From Streptomyces sp. 1331.2 (GTDB lineage Bacteria; Actinomycetota; Actinomycetes; Streptomycetales; Streptomycetaceae), in the NCBI RefSeq assembly GCF_900199205.1, contig NZ_OBMJ01000001.1:7309001-7373000 (forward strand): DNA of 64,000 nt. Direction: 5' to 3'. The stretch's first letter is position 1, and every line of letters begins with the position of its first letter. A model generated the notes under the pieces. It did no database searches. It worked only from the letters and a program-made list of their open reading frames with translations, and was not told the DNA's origin. The position numbers were made by a program, and so were the translations under genes. Of this stretch, positions 15,714-24,841 are shown in pieces.

Positions 15714-17855
15714 TCAATCCCTCCCGGTCGGATTCCTGGTGAGGCGCAGCAGGACGGCGGACGGGGCCGCCGGCAGGGTCAGGGTGAGTTCGGCGGTGTC
15801 CGGGTGCCAGAGGGCGCGGGCCTGGCTGGATGCCGGGTAGAGCACCTCGACGCGGACCTCGGCGCCGGCCAGGTGGGGCAGACCGAGCTCCCTGACGTTC
15901 TCCTCGCCGGAGCGGCGCCAGGCGGTGAGGTAGGTGGTGGCCGGGGTGTGCAGGGCCAGGGCGATCCACGGGTCCTCCCAGCCCGGGAGGCCGAGCGGCC
16001 AGGCGGGCAGCGCCTGCGGCAGGTCGGCGCGGATCGCCTTGTGGACGGCTACCGCCTCGTGCACCAAGTCCCTGGCCTGCGAGGACAGTTCGGTGAGCCG
16101 ACCGGAGAGGTGGATGCGGCCGAGGAGCGCGTTGGCCATGGTCAGGGCGACCTCGTCGGGGGAGTCCCCGGGCAGCGGGTAGGCCCAGACGGCGCCCTGC
16201 TCGGGCGTGACGGCGGTGGGGGCCGACGCCGCGATCGGCGCGTAGCGCAGCAGGTCCTGCTGGTCGCTGGTGGACTGCAGCTGGAGCCGGGAGAGCAGGG
16301 CGTGGTCCATCCGCATGCCGCCGGAGGCGCAGTTCTCGATCACCAGGTCCGGGTGCCGGTCCAGGATGCCGTCGAGCCAGGCGAGGTGGGCCCGGTTGTG
16401 GCCGAGCAGGCCGGCCGCCGGTGCCTCTCCCGGGTGGCTGCTGGTGCCGGAGCCCGGGTCGGTGTTGTGGTCGAGCTTCAGGTAGCCGACGCCCCATTCG
16501 CCGACCAGGCGGTCCACCACGCGGTCCAGGTGGGCGCGGGCGGCGGGGTGTCGCAGATCCAGGTGGTACCGGCCACCGCCTTCCTCGACGCGCCGCCCGT
16601 CGCGGCGGAAGAAGGCCTCCTCCGGCAGGGATCCGGAGACCGGGCTGTCCACGCCGACCGCCTCCGGCTCCAGCCACAGGCCGGGGACCATGCCCCGCTC
16701 CCGGATCCGGTCCAGGACCTCGTGGATCCCCTTCGGCCCGGGGAACCGGGAGGCCGACGGCTCCCAGACCCCGACGGAGCTCCACCAGGTGCCGCCGTCG
16801 TCGTACCAGCCGGCGTCGACGACGAAGTACTCCGCGCCGGCCTCGGCGGCGGCGTCGACCAGGGGCAGTAGCTTCTCGGTGGTCGGATCGCCCATCAGGC
16901 AGTTCATGTAGTCGTTGAAGATCACCGGCAGCCGCCGGTGGTCGGGGTGCGGGCGTCGGGTGGCCCGGCGGTAGCGGGTCAGGGCGGCGAAGGCCCCGTC
17001 CGGGCCGCCGTCCGTGGCCAGTGCGAGCGCCACCGGCACGGTACGGAACTCGGCGCCCGGCTCCAGCGGGTGGCGCCAGCCGTGGTCGGCGTCGTTCGGG
17101 CCGTACAGCGCCGCGTACGCGGTGTCGTCGCGCACCCCGCACTCCCAGCGCCAGCCGCCGCCGTTGTGCTCGATCTGCCACAGCCAGGTACGGCCGGACG
17201 CGCGGTCCGTCAGGCCGCCCATCGGCAGGTGGCCGCAGCTGGACCACACGCCCTGACCGGCCACGACGCGGGTGCTGCGGCCGGAGGTGGTGTGGAAGCG
17301 GCCGCTCCGTTCGGGCGAGGACACCCGCAGCGGCTGGCGCTGCCAGCGGCATTCGGCGAACCACTCGTTCTCCGCCCACAGCAGGTCGGCGTCGTCCAGA
17401 TCCACCGGGTCGCCCCCGGTGAGGCAGCCCGCCACGAGCGAGGCGACCGACTCCAGGTGCAGCGTCGCCGTCCCTTCGTTTCGCAGCAGCACCTCGCTGC
17501 GCAGCACCGGCAGGCCGGCCGGGGAGCGGTAGACCGCCTCGGCGGTCAAACCGGTCTCCGGGTCGTGGAGTTCGACGGTGAGCACGTGCCAGTCGCCGTC
17601 CCGGGTCGCCCGGTGCGCGCGGTGGCGCAGGCGCCCGCCGAGAACGGTGTTGACGAGGTGCCGGCCCGACCAGTAGCGGCCGAGAGCGGCGGTCGTCACC
17701 TCCACCAGCGGCAGCGGTACGGCGGGGCGGGGGGCGGTGGTCTTCTCGCCGGGGGCACCGATCCGGGTCAGGCGCGGAGTGTCGTGCTCGCCCAGGGTGA
17801 TCTCCAGATCCAGGGCGTCGTGGCCCCAGCGGATCGTCTCGTGCAGGTCGCTCAT
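15714..17855 (-). CDS. GH36 alpha-galactosidase
   Basis: A 713-residue family 36 enzyme without signal peptide. An N-terminal beta-supersandwich domain (to about residue 320) precedes the barrel. Motifs are VIFNDYMNCLMGDPT, the substrate-contact stretch FVVDAGWYDDGG, the nucleophile segment VGYLKLDHNTDPG (Asp462) and the acid/base region CASGGMRMDHALLSR followed by STSDQQD. It hydrolyses terminal alpha-1,6-galactose from oligosaccharides in the cytoplasm. The ATG follows GGAAGG. It is the last gene of the operon that starts with the substrate-binding protein, 38 nt after the GH42 gene. Pairing of alpha- and beta-galactosidases suggests branched galactosylated oligosaccharides as substrate. 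Confidence 0.92.
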   Translation of the reverse strand: MSDLHETIRWGHDALDLEITLGEHDTPRLTRIGAPGEKTTAPRPAVPLPLVEVTTAALGRYWSGRHLVNTVLGGRLRHRAHRATRDGDWHVLTVELHDPETGLTAEAVYRSPAGLPVLRSEVLLRNEGTATLHLESVASLVAGCLTGGDPVDLDDADLLWAENEWFAECRWQRQPLRVSSPERSGRFHTTSGRSTRVVAGQGVWSSCGHLPMGGLTDRASGRTWLWQIEHNGGGWRWECGVRDDTAYAALYGPNDADHGWRHPLEPGAEFRTVPVALALATDGGPDGAFAALTRYRRATRRPHPDHRRLPVIFNDYMNCLMGDPTTEKLLPLVDAAAEAGAEYFVVDAGWYDDGGTWWSSVGVWEPSASRFPGPKGIHEVLDRIRERGMVPGLWLEPEAVGVDSPVSGSLPEEAFFRRDGRRVEEGGGRYHLDLRHPAARAHLDRVVDRLVGEWGVGYLKLDHNTDPGSGTSSHPGEAPAAGLLGHNRAHLAWLDGILDRHPDLVIENCASGGMRMDHALLSRLQLQSTSDQQDLLRYAPIAASAPTAVTPEQGAVWAYPLPGDSPDEVALTMANALLGRIHLSGRLTELSSQARDLVHEAVAVHKAIRADLPQALPAWPLGLPGWEDPWIALALHTPATTYLTAWRRSGEENVRELGLPHLAGAEVRVEVLYPASSQARALWHPDTAELTLTLPAAPSAVLLRLTRNPTGRD

Positions 17856-17893
17856 GGTGGCCTTCCGGGATGAGGCGGGAGCTCAGTGAGCGT

Positions 17894-19879
17894 TCACAAC
17901 GCGCGCAGGACGGCGCAGCCGCCGGCGGGCAGCCGGCTCACGGGGCCGCCGGTGAGCAGGTCGTGACCGGGCCGCGGCAGCGGGACGGGTTCGTCGAGGT
18001 GGTTGATCAGGACGTGCCAGGCGCGGCCGTCCGGGGCGTGCCGGGTGACGGCCTCGACGCCGGCCGGCAGGCCGGGCAGGTCCGGGCCGACCCCGGCCTC
18101 CGTGAGCAGCCGGCCGACCAGGGCGGTGTAGCCCGCGTCGTCCAGGCGGGTGGACAGGTACCAGCCGTGGCCGGATCCGAAGGCGTGGCGGGTGAGTGCC
18201 GGGCTGCCGTCGAGCATGCCGTGCGTGTAGGCGGCGAGCACCTCGGCGCCTTCGGCGCGCAGGGACTCGCTCCAGGAGGAGCCCGTCGAGCCGTCGGAGA
18301 GCGTGATCTCCTCGCCCTGCGCCAGCGGGCGGTGCTCTTCGACCCGGATGCCCAGCGCCTCGCGCAGCGGTGCGGCCGGGTAGCCGCCGAGCCGGGCGTG
18401 CAGGTGCTCGTCGACGATGCCGCCGAAGTGCTGGATCAGCAGGGTGCCGCCGCCCGCGACGTAGCGGCGCAGGTTCTCGGCGCCCGCGTCGGTGAGCAGG
18501 AACAGGGCGGGGGCGAGGACGACCCGGTAGCGGTTCAGGTCGTGCTCGGGGTGGGCGAAGTCGACCGTCAATCCGGCGTCCCACAGGGCCCGGTGAGCGC
18601 GGCGCAGCGCGGGGTGGTAGGCGAGCTCGCCGGACGGGAGGCCGTCGACGTTCAACGCCCACCAGGCGTCGGAGTCGTGCAGCACGGCGACGTCGGCCCG
18701 GACGGTGGAGCCGGCGAGCTCGCCGAGCCGGGCGATGGCCTCGCCGGCCGCCGTGACCTCGCGGAAGGTGCGGCTGTCGGGCCCGGCGTGCGGGACCATC
18801 GCCGAGTGCCACGTCTCGGCGCCGGCCCGGGACTGGCGCCACTGGAAGAACAGCGCGCCCTCCGAGCCGCGGGCGATGTGGACGAGTGAGTGGCGAAGGA
18901 TGTCGCCCGGCTCCTTGGGGAGGATGCGGTCGCCGGCGTAGACGGTGTTGGTGCCCGATTCCATCAGCAGCCAGGGGGCGCCGCCGGCGAAGGAGCGGGC
19001 CCGGTCGGCGTCGAAGGCGGCGTGGGCGGCGGCGTCGATGCCGGGTGCGCTGGGGTAGTGGTTGACGGAGACCAGGTCGACCTCGCGGCCGAACGCCCAC
19101 AGGTCCAGGTTCTGGTAGTCGGGCACCATGAGGTTGGTCGTCACCGGCCGGTCGCTGTGGGCGCGGATCGCGTCGCGCTGCTCGCGGTAGGCGGCGAGGG
19201 TCTCGTCGGACCAGAAGCGGCTGTAGTCCAGGACGTGGCCGGGGTTGTGGTGCCACTGGGTGGTGCGGGGCGGGAGGACCTGCTCCCACGAGGTGTAGTG
19301 CTGGCTCCAGAACGCCGTCCCCCAGGCCTCGTTGAGGGCGTCCAGGGAGCCGTGGCGGGCGCGCAGCCAGACCCGGAACGCGGCGGCGGTGTGGTCGCAG
19401 TGGCAGGGGGTGACGTACTCGTTGTGGACGTGCCACAGGGCCAGCGCCGGGTGGTCGCCGTAGCGTTCGGCGAGGGCGGCGGCGATGCGGCGGGCGGCCC
19501 GGCGGTAGGCGGGGGAGGTGAGGCAGTAGGTGTCCCGGCTGCCGTGGGTCAGGCGGGTGCCGTCGGGGCGGATGGTCAGGGCGTCCGGGTGGGCCAGGGT
19601 GAACCACGGCGGTGGGGAGGCGGTGGGGGTGGCCAGGTCGACGGCGACGCCGGCCGCGTGGAGCCGGTCGAGGTGGGCGTCGAGCCAGTCGAACTCGTAG
19701 CGGCCCTCTTCGGGCTCCATCAGGGCCCAGGAGAAGACGCCGACGGTGGCGAGGTTGACGCGCGCCCGGCGCATCAGTTCGTCGTCCTGCTTCCACACCT
19801 CGGCGTCCCACTGTTCGGGGTTGTAGTCCCCGCCGAAGGCGAGGCCGCCGAGGCGGTCGGTGAGCCGTTGCAGCTCCAT
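17894..19879 (-). CDS. GH42 beta-galactosidase
   Basis: A 661-residue GH42 enzyme with the usual three domains: a barrel (about 1-385, starting GGLAFGGDYNPEQW), a Rossmann-like trimerisation domain and a C-terminal beta domain. The catalytic acid/base is Glu154 in HVHNEY and the nucleophile Glu307 in LLMESGTN. There is no signal peptide. GH42 enzymes act on galacto-oligosaccharides, and on alpha-L-arabinopyranosides in some cases. Within this cluster it could remove the beta-1,2-galactose cap of xyloglucan side chains, which is an inference. It starts 28 nt after the LacI regulator gene in the same operon. Confidence 0.94.
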   Translation of the reverse strand: MELQRLTDRLGGLAFGGDYNPEQWDAEVWKQDDELMRRARVNLATVGVFSWALMEPEEGRYEFDWLDAHLDRLHAAGVAVDLATPTASPPPWFTLAHPDALTIRPDGTRLTHGSRDTYCLTSPAYRRAARRIAAALAERYGDHPALALWHVHNEYVTPCHCDHTAAAFRVWLRARHGSLDALNEAWGTAFWSQHYTSWEQVLPPRTTQWHHNPGHVLDYSRFWSDETLAAYREQRDAIRAHSDRPVTTNLMVPDYQNLDLWAFGREVDLVSVNHYPSAPGIDAAAHAAFDADRARSFAGGAPWLLMESGTNTVYAGDRILPKEPGDILRHSLVHIARGSEGALFFQWRQSRAGAETWHSAMVPHAGPDSRTFREVTAAGEAIARLGELAGSTVRADVAVLHDSDAWWALNVDGLPSGELAYHPALRRAHRALWDAGLTVDFAHPEHDLNRYRVVLAPALFLLTDAGAENLRRYVAGGGTLLIQHFGGIVDEHLHARLGGYPAAPLREALGIRVEEHRPLAQGEEITLSDGSTGSSWSESLRAEGAEVLAAYTHGMLDGSPALTRHAFGSGHGWYLSTRLDDAGYTALVGRLLTEAGVGPDLPGLPAGVEAVTRHAPDGRAWHVLINHLDEPVPLPRPGHDLLTGGPVSRLPAGGCAVLRAL

Positions 19880-19907
19880 CGGGGGAGCCGTCCTTCCGTG
19901 AGTGGTG

Positions 19908-20936
19908 TCAACTGCGGGGCGGGGCCGGGGCGGTGCTCTCGCGGACCACCAGTTCCGGGGGCATCAGCAGGAGCTGGTCCTGCGGCACGTCGCCCGCGGC
20001 GGTCGCGGCGATCCTCGCCATGACCTGCTCGACGGCGACCTGCCCGAGGTCCTTCTTCGGGCTGGTCACGGAGGTGAGCCGGGGTGAGTGCTGCTCGGCC
20101 ATCGGGTTCGGGCAGATGGCGATGACGGAGGCGTCCTCCGGCACGGTCCGGCCGCTGGCGCGCAGCAGGCTCAGCAGCGGGCCGATCGCCGCCTCGTTCT
20201 GGACGACGAACCCGGTGGTGTCGGGCCGGTCGGCCAGGACGCGGGCCAGGGTGCCGGCGGTGCTCTCGTACGTGCCCTCGCAGGGCCGGTGGAGGAAGCG
20301 CAGGCCGCGCCGCTCGGCGCGGGCGCGGAAGCCCTTCAGGGTGCGCTCGGCGTAGCCGGCGTGGCGCCGGTAGACGCCGCTGCTGTAGCCGATGAAGGCG
20401 ACGTCGCGGTGGCCGAGGTCGGCGAGGTGGTCGGCGCACAGGGCGCCGGCGGTGGCGAAGTCGTGGTCGACGCAGGAGAGTCCGGTGGGGTCGTCGGGCA
20501 GGCCGATGAGGGCGGCCGGGATGTCCTGGGCGCGCAGCACCGGGATGCGGTCGTCGTCGAGGCGGACGTCCATGAGGATGACGCCGTCGGCGAGTCCGGT
20601 GGCGGCGACCCGGCGGACGCCTTCGGGCCCTTCGTCGTTGGTGAGCAGCAGGACGTCGTAGCCGTGTTCGCGGGCGGCGACGGTGACGGCGATGGCGATC
20701 TCCATCATGGTGGGCACGTGCACCTCGGGGTGGAGCGGTACCACCAGGGCGATGATGTGCGAGCGCTTGCCGGCCAGGGCCCGGGCACCCGCATGCGGGT
20801 GGTAGCCGAGGTCGGTGATGGCCCTCTCGATGCGGGTCCTGGTCTCGTCGGAGATCGGGCGCTTGCCGCTGAGGGCGTAGCTGACCGTGCTGGACGAGAC
20901 GCCGGCGTGCCTGGCCACATCGGCGAGTGTCACCAT
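19908..20936 (-). CDS. LacI-family transcriptional regulator of the xyloglucan-type cluster
   Basis: A 342-residue LacI/GalR repressor. The N-terminal helix-turn-helix reads LADVARHAGVSSSTVSYALSGKRPIS with the hinge helix HAGARALAGKRS, followed by the periplasmic-binding-like sensor domain. The ATG follows AAGGAA. It is embedded between the permease genes and the GH42 gene, so it is autoregulated with the operon. The best candidate operators are the TCGAAGCGCTTCGA-type palindromes in the divergent promoter region near 24.7 kb. The effector is presumably an oligosaccharide or sugar released from the transported substrate. Confidence 0.93.
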   Translation of the reverse strand: MVTLADVARHAGVSSSTVSYALSGKRPISDETRTRIERAITDLGYHPHAGARALAGKRSHIIALVVPLHPEVHVPTMMEIAIAVTVAAREHGYDVLLLTNDEGPEGVRRVAATGLADGVILMDVRLDDDRIPVLRAQDIPAALIGLPDDPTGLSCVDHDFATAGALCADHLADLGHRDVAFIGYSSGVYRRHAGYAERTLKGFRARAERRGLRFLHRPCEGTYESTAGTLARVLADRPDTTGFVVQNEAAIGPLLSLLRASGRTVPEDASVIAICPNPMAEQHSPRLTSVTSPKKDLGQVAVEQVMARIAATAAGDVPQDQLLLMPPELVVRESTAPAPPRS

Positions 20937-21015
20937 CGTTGGGATTCCTTCGTGTCGGTTCCGTTGAGGGCGTGTTCCCGGTCCGGTCGGGGCGCTCCGG
21001 GCCGGTGCGGACGGC

Positions 21016-21987
21016 TCAGCCCTTGATCGCGCCGGTGAGGACGCCGGTGCGCAGGTGCTTCTGTACGAACGGGTACACGATCACCAGTGGTACCAGGGTG
21101 AGGACCACGACCGCCATCTGCAGGGACAGCGGTGCGGTCTGGGTGTGGCTGTTCCCGAAGCCCGAGTTGAGGGAGCCGGGGAGGCCGTTGGCCCGGTTGA
21201 CGTAGGTGAGCAGCACGTACTGCAGCGGCCACTTCTGACTGTCCGTCGGCATGTAGAGCATGACGTTGAAGAAGGAGTTCCAGTACCCGACGGCGTAGAA
21301 CAGCGCGGTGACGGCGGTGACGGCGCGCGAGGTGGGCAGGACGACGGACCACAGGATGCGCCAGTCCCCGGCGCCGTCCATCCGGGCCGCGTCGATCAGC
21401 TCGGAGGAGGTCTCCTGGTAGAAGGCGCGCAGCACCAGGATGTTGAAGACGGAGACGGCACCCGGCAGGATCAGCGCCCACCACTGGCCGTAGCCGCCGA
21501 GGCCGGTGACGACCAGGAAGCTCGGGATCAGGCCGCCGCCGACGAACATCGTGACGATCAGCAGCAGCAGGACGAAGCGGTGTCCGAGGGAGCGCGGCCG
21601 GGAGAGGCCGTAGGCGCACAGGACGGACACGGCCATGGACAGCGCGGTGCCGGCCACGGTGATGCCCAGACTCACCCCCAGCGCGGTGACGATCGTGGGG
21701 TCGCTGAGCATCTGGCGGTACGTCTCGGTGGTCAGGCCGTCCGGCCAGATCACCAGCCCGCCGGCCCGGTTGATGGCGCCGGGGGTGGAGAAGCTGGTCA
21801 GGACGATGATCCAGAGCGGGACCAGGATGACGGCGAGCGTCCCGCCGAGCGTGAGCCCCTTGGCCGCCTGGCCGACGGCCGTCGGTGGCTCCTCCCAGGG
21901 CGGGCGGGCGGAGCGGGCCCGGCGCCGGGTGGCCGCCGCCGTGCGGCGCTTCTCGTGGCGGGAACCGATGGTGAGTGCGTTCGTCAT
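21016..21987 (-). CDS. Carbohydrate ABC transporter permease, LplC/MalG type (CUT1)
   Basis: A 323-residue CUT1 permease with six predicted membrane segments. The EAA loop reads ELIDAARMDGAGDWRILWSVVLPTSRAV. The length and the C-terminal sequence YPFVQKHLRTGVLTGAIKG match LplC-like subunits that work with LplB-like partners and large binding proteins of about 560 residues. The ATG overlaps the stop of the preceding permease (ATGA). No ATPase gene is present in the cluster, so a shared MsiK-type ATPase encoded elsewhere probably energises it, as is established for Streptomyces CUT1 systems. Confidence 0.93.
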   Translation of the reverse strand: MTNALTIGSRHEKRRTAAATRRRARSARPPWEEPPTAVGQAAKGLTLGGTLAVILVPLWIIVLTSFSTPGAINRAGGLVIWPDGLTTETYRQMLSDPTIVTALGVSLGITVAGTALSMAVSVLCAYGLSRPRSLGHRFVLLLLIVTMFVGGGLIPSFLVVTGLGGYGQWWALILPGAVSVFNILVLRAFYQETSSELIDAARMDGAGDWRILWSVVLPTSRAVTAVTALFYAVGYWNSFFNVMLYMPTDSQKWPLQYVLLTYVNRANGLPGSLNSGFGNSHTQTAPLSLQMAVVVLTLVPLVIVYPFVQKHLRTGVLTGAIKG

Positions 21988-22931
21988 TTCCTGTACAGCC
22001 CGTCCTCGCCGAAGGCGTGCGCCAGCTTGTTGGCACCCCAGATGAGCAGGAGGGAGACCACGCTCTTGAAGAGCCCGGCCGCCGCGCCGTAGCTGTAGCC
22101 GCCGGTGGCGATGCCGTAGTAGAAGGAGAAGGTGTCCAGGACGTCGGCGGCCTCGTGGCCGACGGCGTCGCGCTGGACCAGGAACTGCTCGAAGCCGACG
22201 GACAGCGCGTTGCCGAGGCGCAGGACCAGCATCAGCACGATCACTCCGCGCAGGCCCGGCAGCGTGATGTGCCACATCCGCCGCAACCGGCCGGCGCCGT
22301 CGGCGGCCGCGGCCTCGTACAGCTCGCTGTTGATGGCGCTCAGCGCGGCGAGGAAGACGATGATCCCCCAGCCCGCCTCCTTCCAGATCGCCTGTGAGGT
22401 GACCAGCAGGGCGAAGGTGTGCGGGTTGGTCATGATGTCCCAGGTGCCGATGTCGTGCTGGCGCAGGAACTGGTTGAGCACGCCGGCGCCGCCGAGCATC
22501 TGCTGGAAGATCGTGACCGCCAGCACCCAGGAGAAGAAGTGCGGCAGGTAGACCACGGACTGGAAGACGTTGCGGATCCGCTCGCTGACCACCGAGTTGA
22601 GCAGCAGGGCCAGGGCGATCGGGACGGGGAAGAAGAGGATCAGCTGGACGAAGCTCAGGTACAGCGTGTTCTGCATCGAGGCCCAGAACGCCGGGTCGCC
22701 GAACAGCTGCTGGAACTGGTCGAAGCCGACCCATTCGCTGTGCCAGACCCCGATCAGCGGGTCGTACTCCTGGAAGGCGGTGACGATGCCGAACAGCGGC
22801 ACGTAGTTGAACACCAGGAGCAGGGCGACCGCGGGAACCGTCATCAGCAGGAGCGACTTGTCGCGCCGCAGCCTGATCCGCCAGTTGAGCCGCGCGGGGC
22901 GGGCCGGGCGCTTGGGGGCCGCGGTGCTCAC
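21984..22931 (-). CDS. Carbohydrate ABC transporter permease, LplB/MalF type (CUT1)
   Basis: A 315-residue inner-membrane permease. Characteristic segments are SLLLMTVPAVALLLVFNYVP, the LplB-family stretch YVPLFGIVTAFQEYDP, VVYLPHFFSWVLAV and the EAA loop ELYEAAAADGAGRLRRMWHITLPGLRG. The GTG start overlaps the stop of the binding-protein gene (GTGA), so synthesis of receptor and channel is coupled. This LplB-LplC architecture is typical of importers for complex plant oligosaccharides. Confidence 0.93.
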   Translation of the reverse strand: MSTAAPKRPARPARLNWRIRLRRDKSLLLMTVPAVALLLVFNYVPLFGIVTAFQEYDPLIGVWHSEWVGFDQFQQLFGDPAFWASMQNTLYLSFVQLILFFPVPIALALLLNSVVSERIRNVFQSVVYLPHFFSWVLAVTIFQQMLGGAGVLNQFLRQHDIGTWDIMTNPHTFALLVTSQAIWKEAGWGIIVFLAALSAINSELYEAAAADGAGRLRRMWHITLPGLRGVIVLMLVLRLGNALSVGFEQFLVQRDAVGHEAADVLDTFSFYYGIATGGYSYGAAAGLFKSVVSLLLIWGANKLAHAFGEDGLYRK

Positions 22932-24610
22932 TGACCGGAGCCGTACTTGTCGAGGACGTTGTCGGTCATCCACTGCTTGAGCCGTTCCCCGGGGCCGGAG
23001 CGCCAGCCGGCGATGGCGTCCTGCAACTCGGAGACCTTCTTCTTGCCGTGGTAGCAGTCCTTGAGGGTGTCGTTGACGCTCTGCGCTGCCCAGGCGGTGG
23101 CGATCGCCGACGGCATGCTGAAGTTCATGTTCCAGAAGGCTGGCTTGGTGAGGTACTTGACGTTGGCGCCGGACCAGGCCGCGTAGTCCCTGGTGACCTG
23201 CTCGCCGCCGGGGTTGCTGATCACGGAGGGGGCGGCGGCCAGGAACGGGTAGGTCGTCGCCTGGACGTCCTTCTTGCCCTCGTCGGTGAAGGTCGGTGTG
23301 CCGTTCACCCGGGTGTGGTGGACGCCCTCGACCCCGTAGGTGACCAGGGTGTACTCGGCCGTGCCGTAGGGGGCGGCGAGGTAGTTCGCGACGGCGAGCA
23401 GTTCCTCGATCTGCGCGGGCTTCAGCTTGGCGTTGAGGTAGCTGAGCATGCTGGCGCTGGAGCCCGTGTAGGTCACCGGTGTGCCCTTGCCGTCGGGGGT
23501 GATGCAGTTGAGCGCGCCGCGCCGGTAGTTCGGGTCCGCGGCGACGCCGGACTGGTGGTCGGACAGGTTCCAGGCGCCCAGTCCGCCGCCTCCGATGAGG
23601 CACTTGCCGCTGTAGAAGCGGGTGGCTCCGTTGGAGACGTCGCCGGCGAGCGTGTCCGGGTGCATGTAGCCCGAGTTGGCCAGGCGGTAGTGCCAGTCGA
23701 CGGCCTCCAGGAACTCCTGGGTCTCGAACATGTGGACCAGTTTGCCGTTGTCGATCCGCCAGTTCATGGGGACGTTCCAGGTGAACTGGAGGTAGGTCCA
23801 CACGTCGTCGAAGGCCCACACGCCCCGTTTGGCGTCGGTCAGTTCCTTGCCGAGGTTCATCAGGTCGTCGGCGGACTTGATCTGGTCGGCCGTGATCCCC
23901 CGGGCTTCGAGGATGTCCCGGCGGTAGAAGGTGGCACCGGGCATGCCGAAGCTGCTGGAGAAGCAGGGGATCCCGTAGAGCTTGTCGCCCCAGATCCCCA
24001 TCTGCCAGGCGCCGGTGGGCAGGGCGGCCAGGTTGGGGTACTTCTTGATGTTGTCGCCGGACAGGTAGGGGGTCAGGTCCGCGAGCTGGGAGCCGGTCAG
24101 CCCGCCGGTGTTGAAGTTGGCGTTCCACCAGGAGGGCAGGTTGATCCAGTCCGGCAGCTTCTCGGCGGCGGTCATCGTGGGGACGATGGTGTTGTAGTTG
24201 ATCCCGTCCGCCGGCTTCATGGTCAGCTCGACCCCGAGCGCCTTGTTCATCGCCTGGTAGAAGGAGTTGCCGACCGGTGGGGCCGTGCCCCACAGCGGGG
24301 TGACCGCCGTGTAGCTGCCGCCCTTGCCCGGGACGCCGGAGACGCTGGTGGGCGGGGAGGCCGGGTAGGAGAGGTAGGCCGGATCGGTCGCGACGTCGCC
24401 TGCGCCTTGGACGGGGGCCATGTCCGGCTTGACCGCGTTGGGGTTCGGCAGGTAGGTCGGCAGGGCGGCCTTCAGACCCTCCCTGCTGTTCGCCCCGCCC
24501 TTCTTGGTCGATCCGCCGCCGCAGGCGGACAGCAGGGGCGCCATCGCGGCGGCCCCCGCGACCGTGGCGGCGGTGGTCAGAAAGCTCCTGCGGTTCAATC
24601 CGGATCTCAT
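22928..24610 (-). CDS. Oligosaccharide ABC transporter substrate-binding lipoprotein (Tat-type signal)
   Basis: A 560-residue extracytoplasmic solute-binding protein of the cluster B (large, LplA-like) type. The N-terminus NRRSFLTTAATVAGAAAMAP has a twin-arginine motif and ends in the lipobox LSAC, so it is probably a Tat-exported lipoprotein. The size and the residues FYRRDILEARGITADQIKSA are typical of binding proteins paired with LplB/LplC permeases. It heads the operon SBP-LplB-LplC-LacI-GH42-GH36, divergent from the GH3 gene. A branched oligosaccharide such as a xyloglucan fragment is the inferred ligand. Confidence 0.9.
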   Translation of the reverse strand: MRSGLNRRSFLTTAATVAGAAAMAPLLSACGGGSTKKGGANSREGLKAALPTYLPNPNAVKPDMAPVQGAGDVATDPAYLSYPASPPTSVSGVPGKGGSYTAVTPLWGTAPPVGNSFYQAMNKALGVELTMKPADGINYNTIVPTMTAAEKLPDWINLPSWWNANFNTGGLTGSQLADLTPYLSGDNIKKYPNLAALPTGAWQMGIWGDKLYGIPCFSSSFGMPGATFYRRDILEARGITADQIKSADDLMNLGKELTDAKRGVWAFDDVWTYLQFTWNVPMNWRIDNGKLVHMFETQEFLEAVDWHYRLANSGYMHPDTLAGDVSNGATRFYSGKCLIGGGGLGAWNLSDHQSGVAADPNYRRGALNCITPDGKGTPVTYTGSSASMLSYLNAKLKPAQIEELLAVANYLAAPYGTAEYTLVTYGVEGVHHTRVNGTPTFTDEGKKDVQATTYPFLAAAPSVISNPGGEQVTRDYAAWSGANVKYLTKPAFWNMNFSMPSAIATAWAAQSVNDTLKDCYHGKKKVSELQDAIAGWRSGPGERLKQWMTDNVLDKYGSGQ

Positions 24611-24667
24611 GGTGGCGTAGCCCCTCTCCGTCGAAGCGCGGCCCAAGCGTCAAAGAGCGTCGAAGCG

Positions 24668-24681
24668 TCGAAGCGCTTGGA
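24668..24681. promoter_or_regulatory. LacI-type operator for the minus-strand transporter operon (imperfect)
   Basis: TCGAAGCGCTTGGA differs by one base from the perfect palindrome found 120 bp away. It sits at about +4 to +17 of the predicted minus-strand promoter. The half-site repeats next to it (GCGTCGAAGCGTCGAAGC), so more than one register is available. Confidence 0.75.
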
Positions 24682-24691
24682 TGTTTCGGTG

Positions 24692-24720
24692 ACACTAACG
24701 ACGCGTTACAGGTTGAGCAA
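24692..24720 (-). promoter_or_regulatory. Promoter of the transporter/GH42/GH36 operon
   Basis: On the minus strand a -35 TTGCTC (24720-24715) and a -10 TAGTGT (24697-24692) are 17 bp apart. The LacI-type operator lies directly downstream. Confidence 0.65.
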
Positions 24721-24759
24721 GAGGGTGAACAAATCCAAAGTCGTTTGTGTTCTGGGGAG

Positions 24760-24788
24760 TTGACACAGTCGATGGCGCGTGTCAGCGT
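24760..24788 (+). promoter_or_regulatory. Promoter of the GH3 gene
   Basis: A consensus -35 TTGACA with a weak -10 candidate CAGCGT 17 bp downstream. The perfect LacI-type palindrome begins at the last base of the -10, so repressor binding would block initiation. Confidence 0.55.
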
Positions 24789-24801
24789 CGAAGCGCTTCG
24801 A
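24788..24801. promoter_or_regulatory. LacI-type operator TCGAAGCGCTTCGA (perfect palindrome)
   Basis: A perfect 14-bp palindrome with central CG, positioned over the presumed +1 of the GH3 promoter. With the imperfect copy at 24668 it brackets the divergent promoter region and is the likely target of the LacI regulator encoded in the left operon. The CGAA...TTCG arms resemble sites of BxlR-type regulators. Confidence 0.8.
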
Positions 24802-24841
24802 TCAACGATCTCCGAGCCGAACCCGCCGAGGGGTGTTCCAC

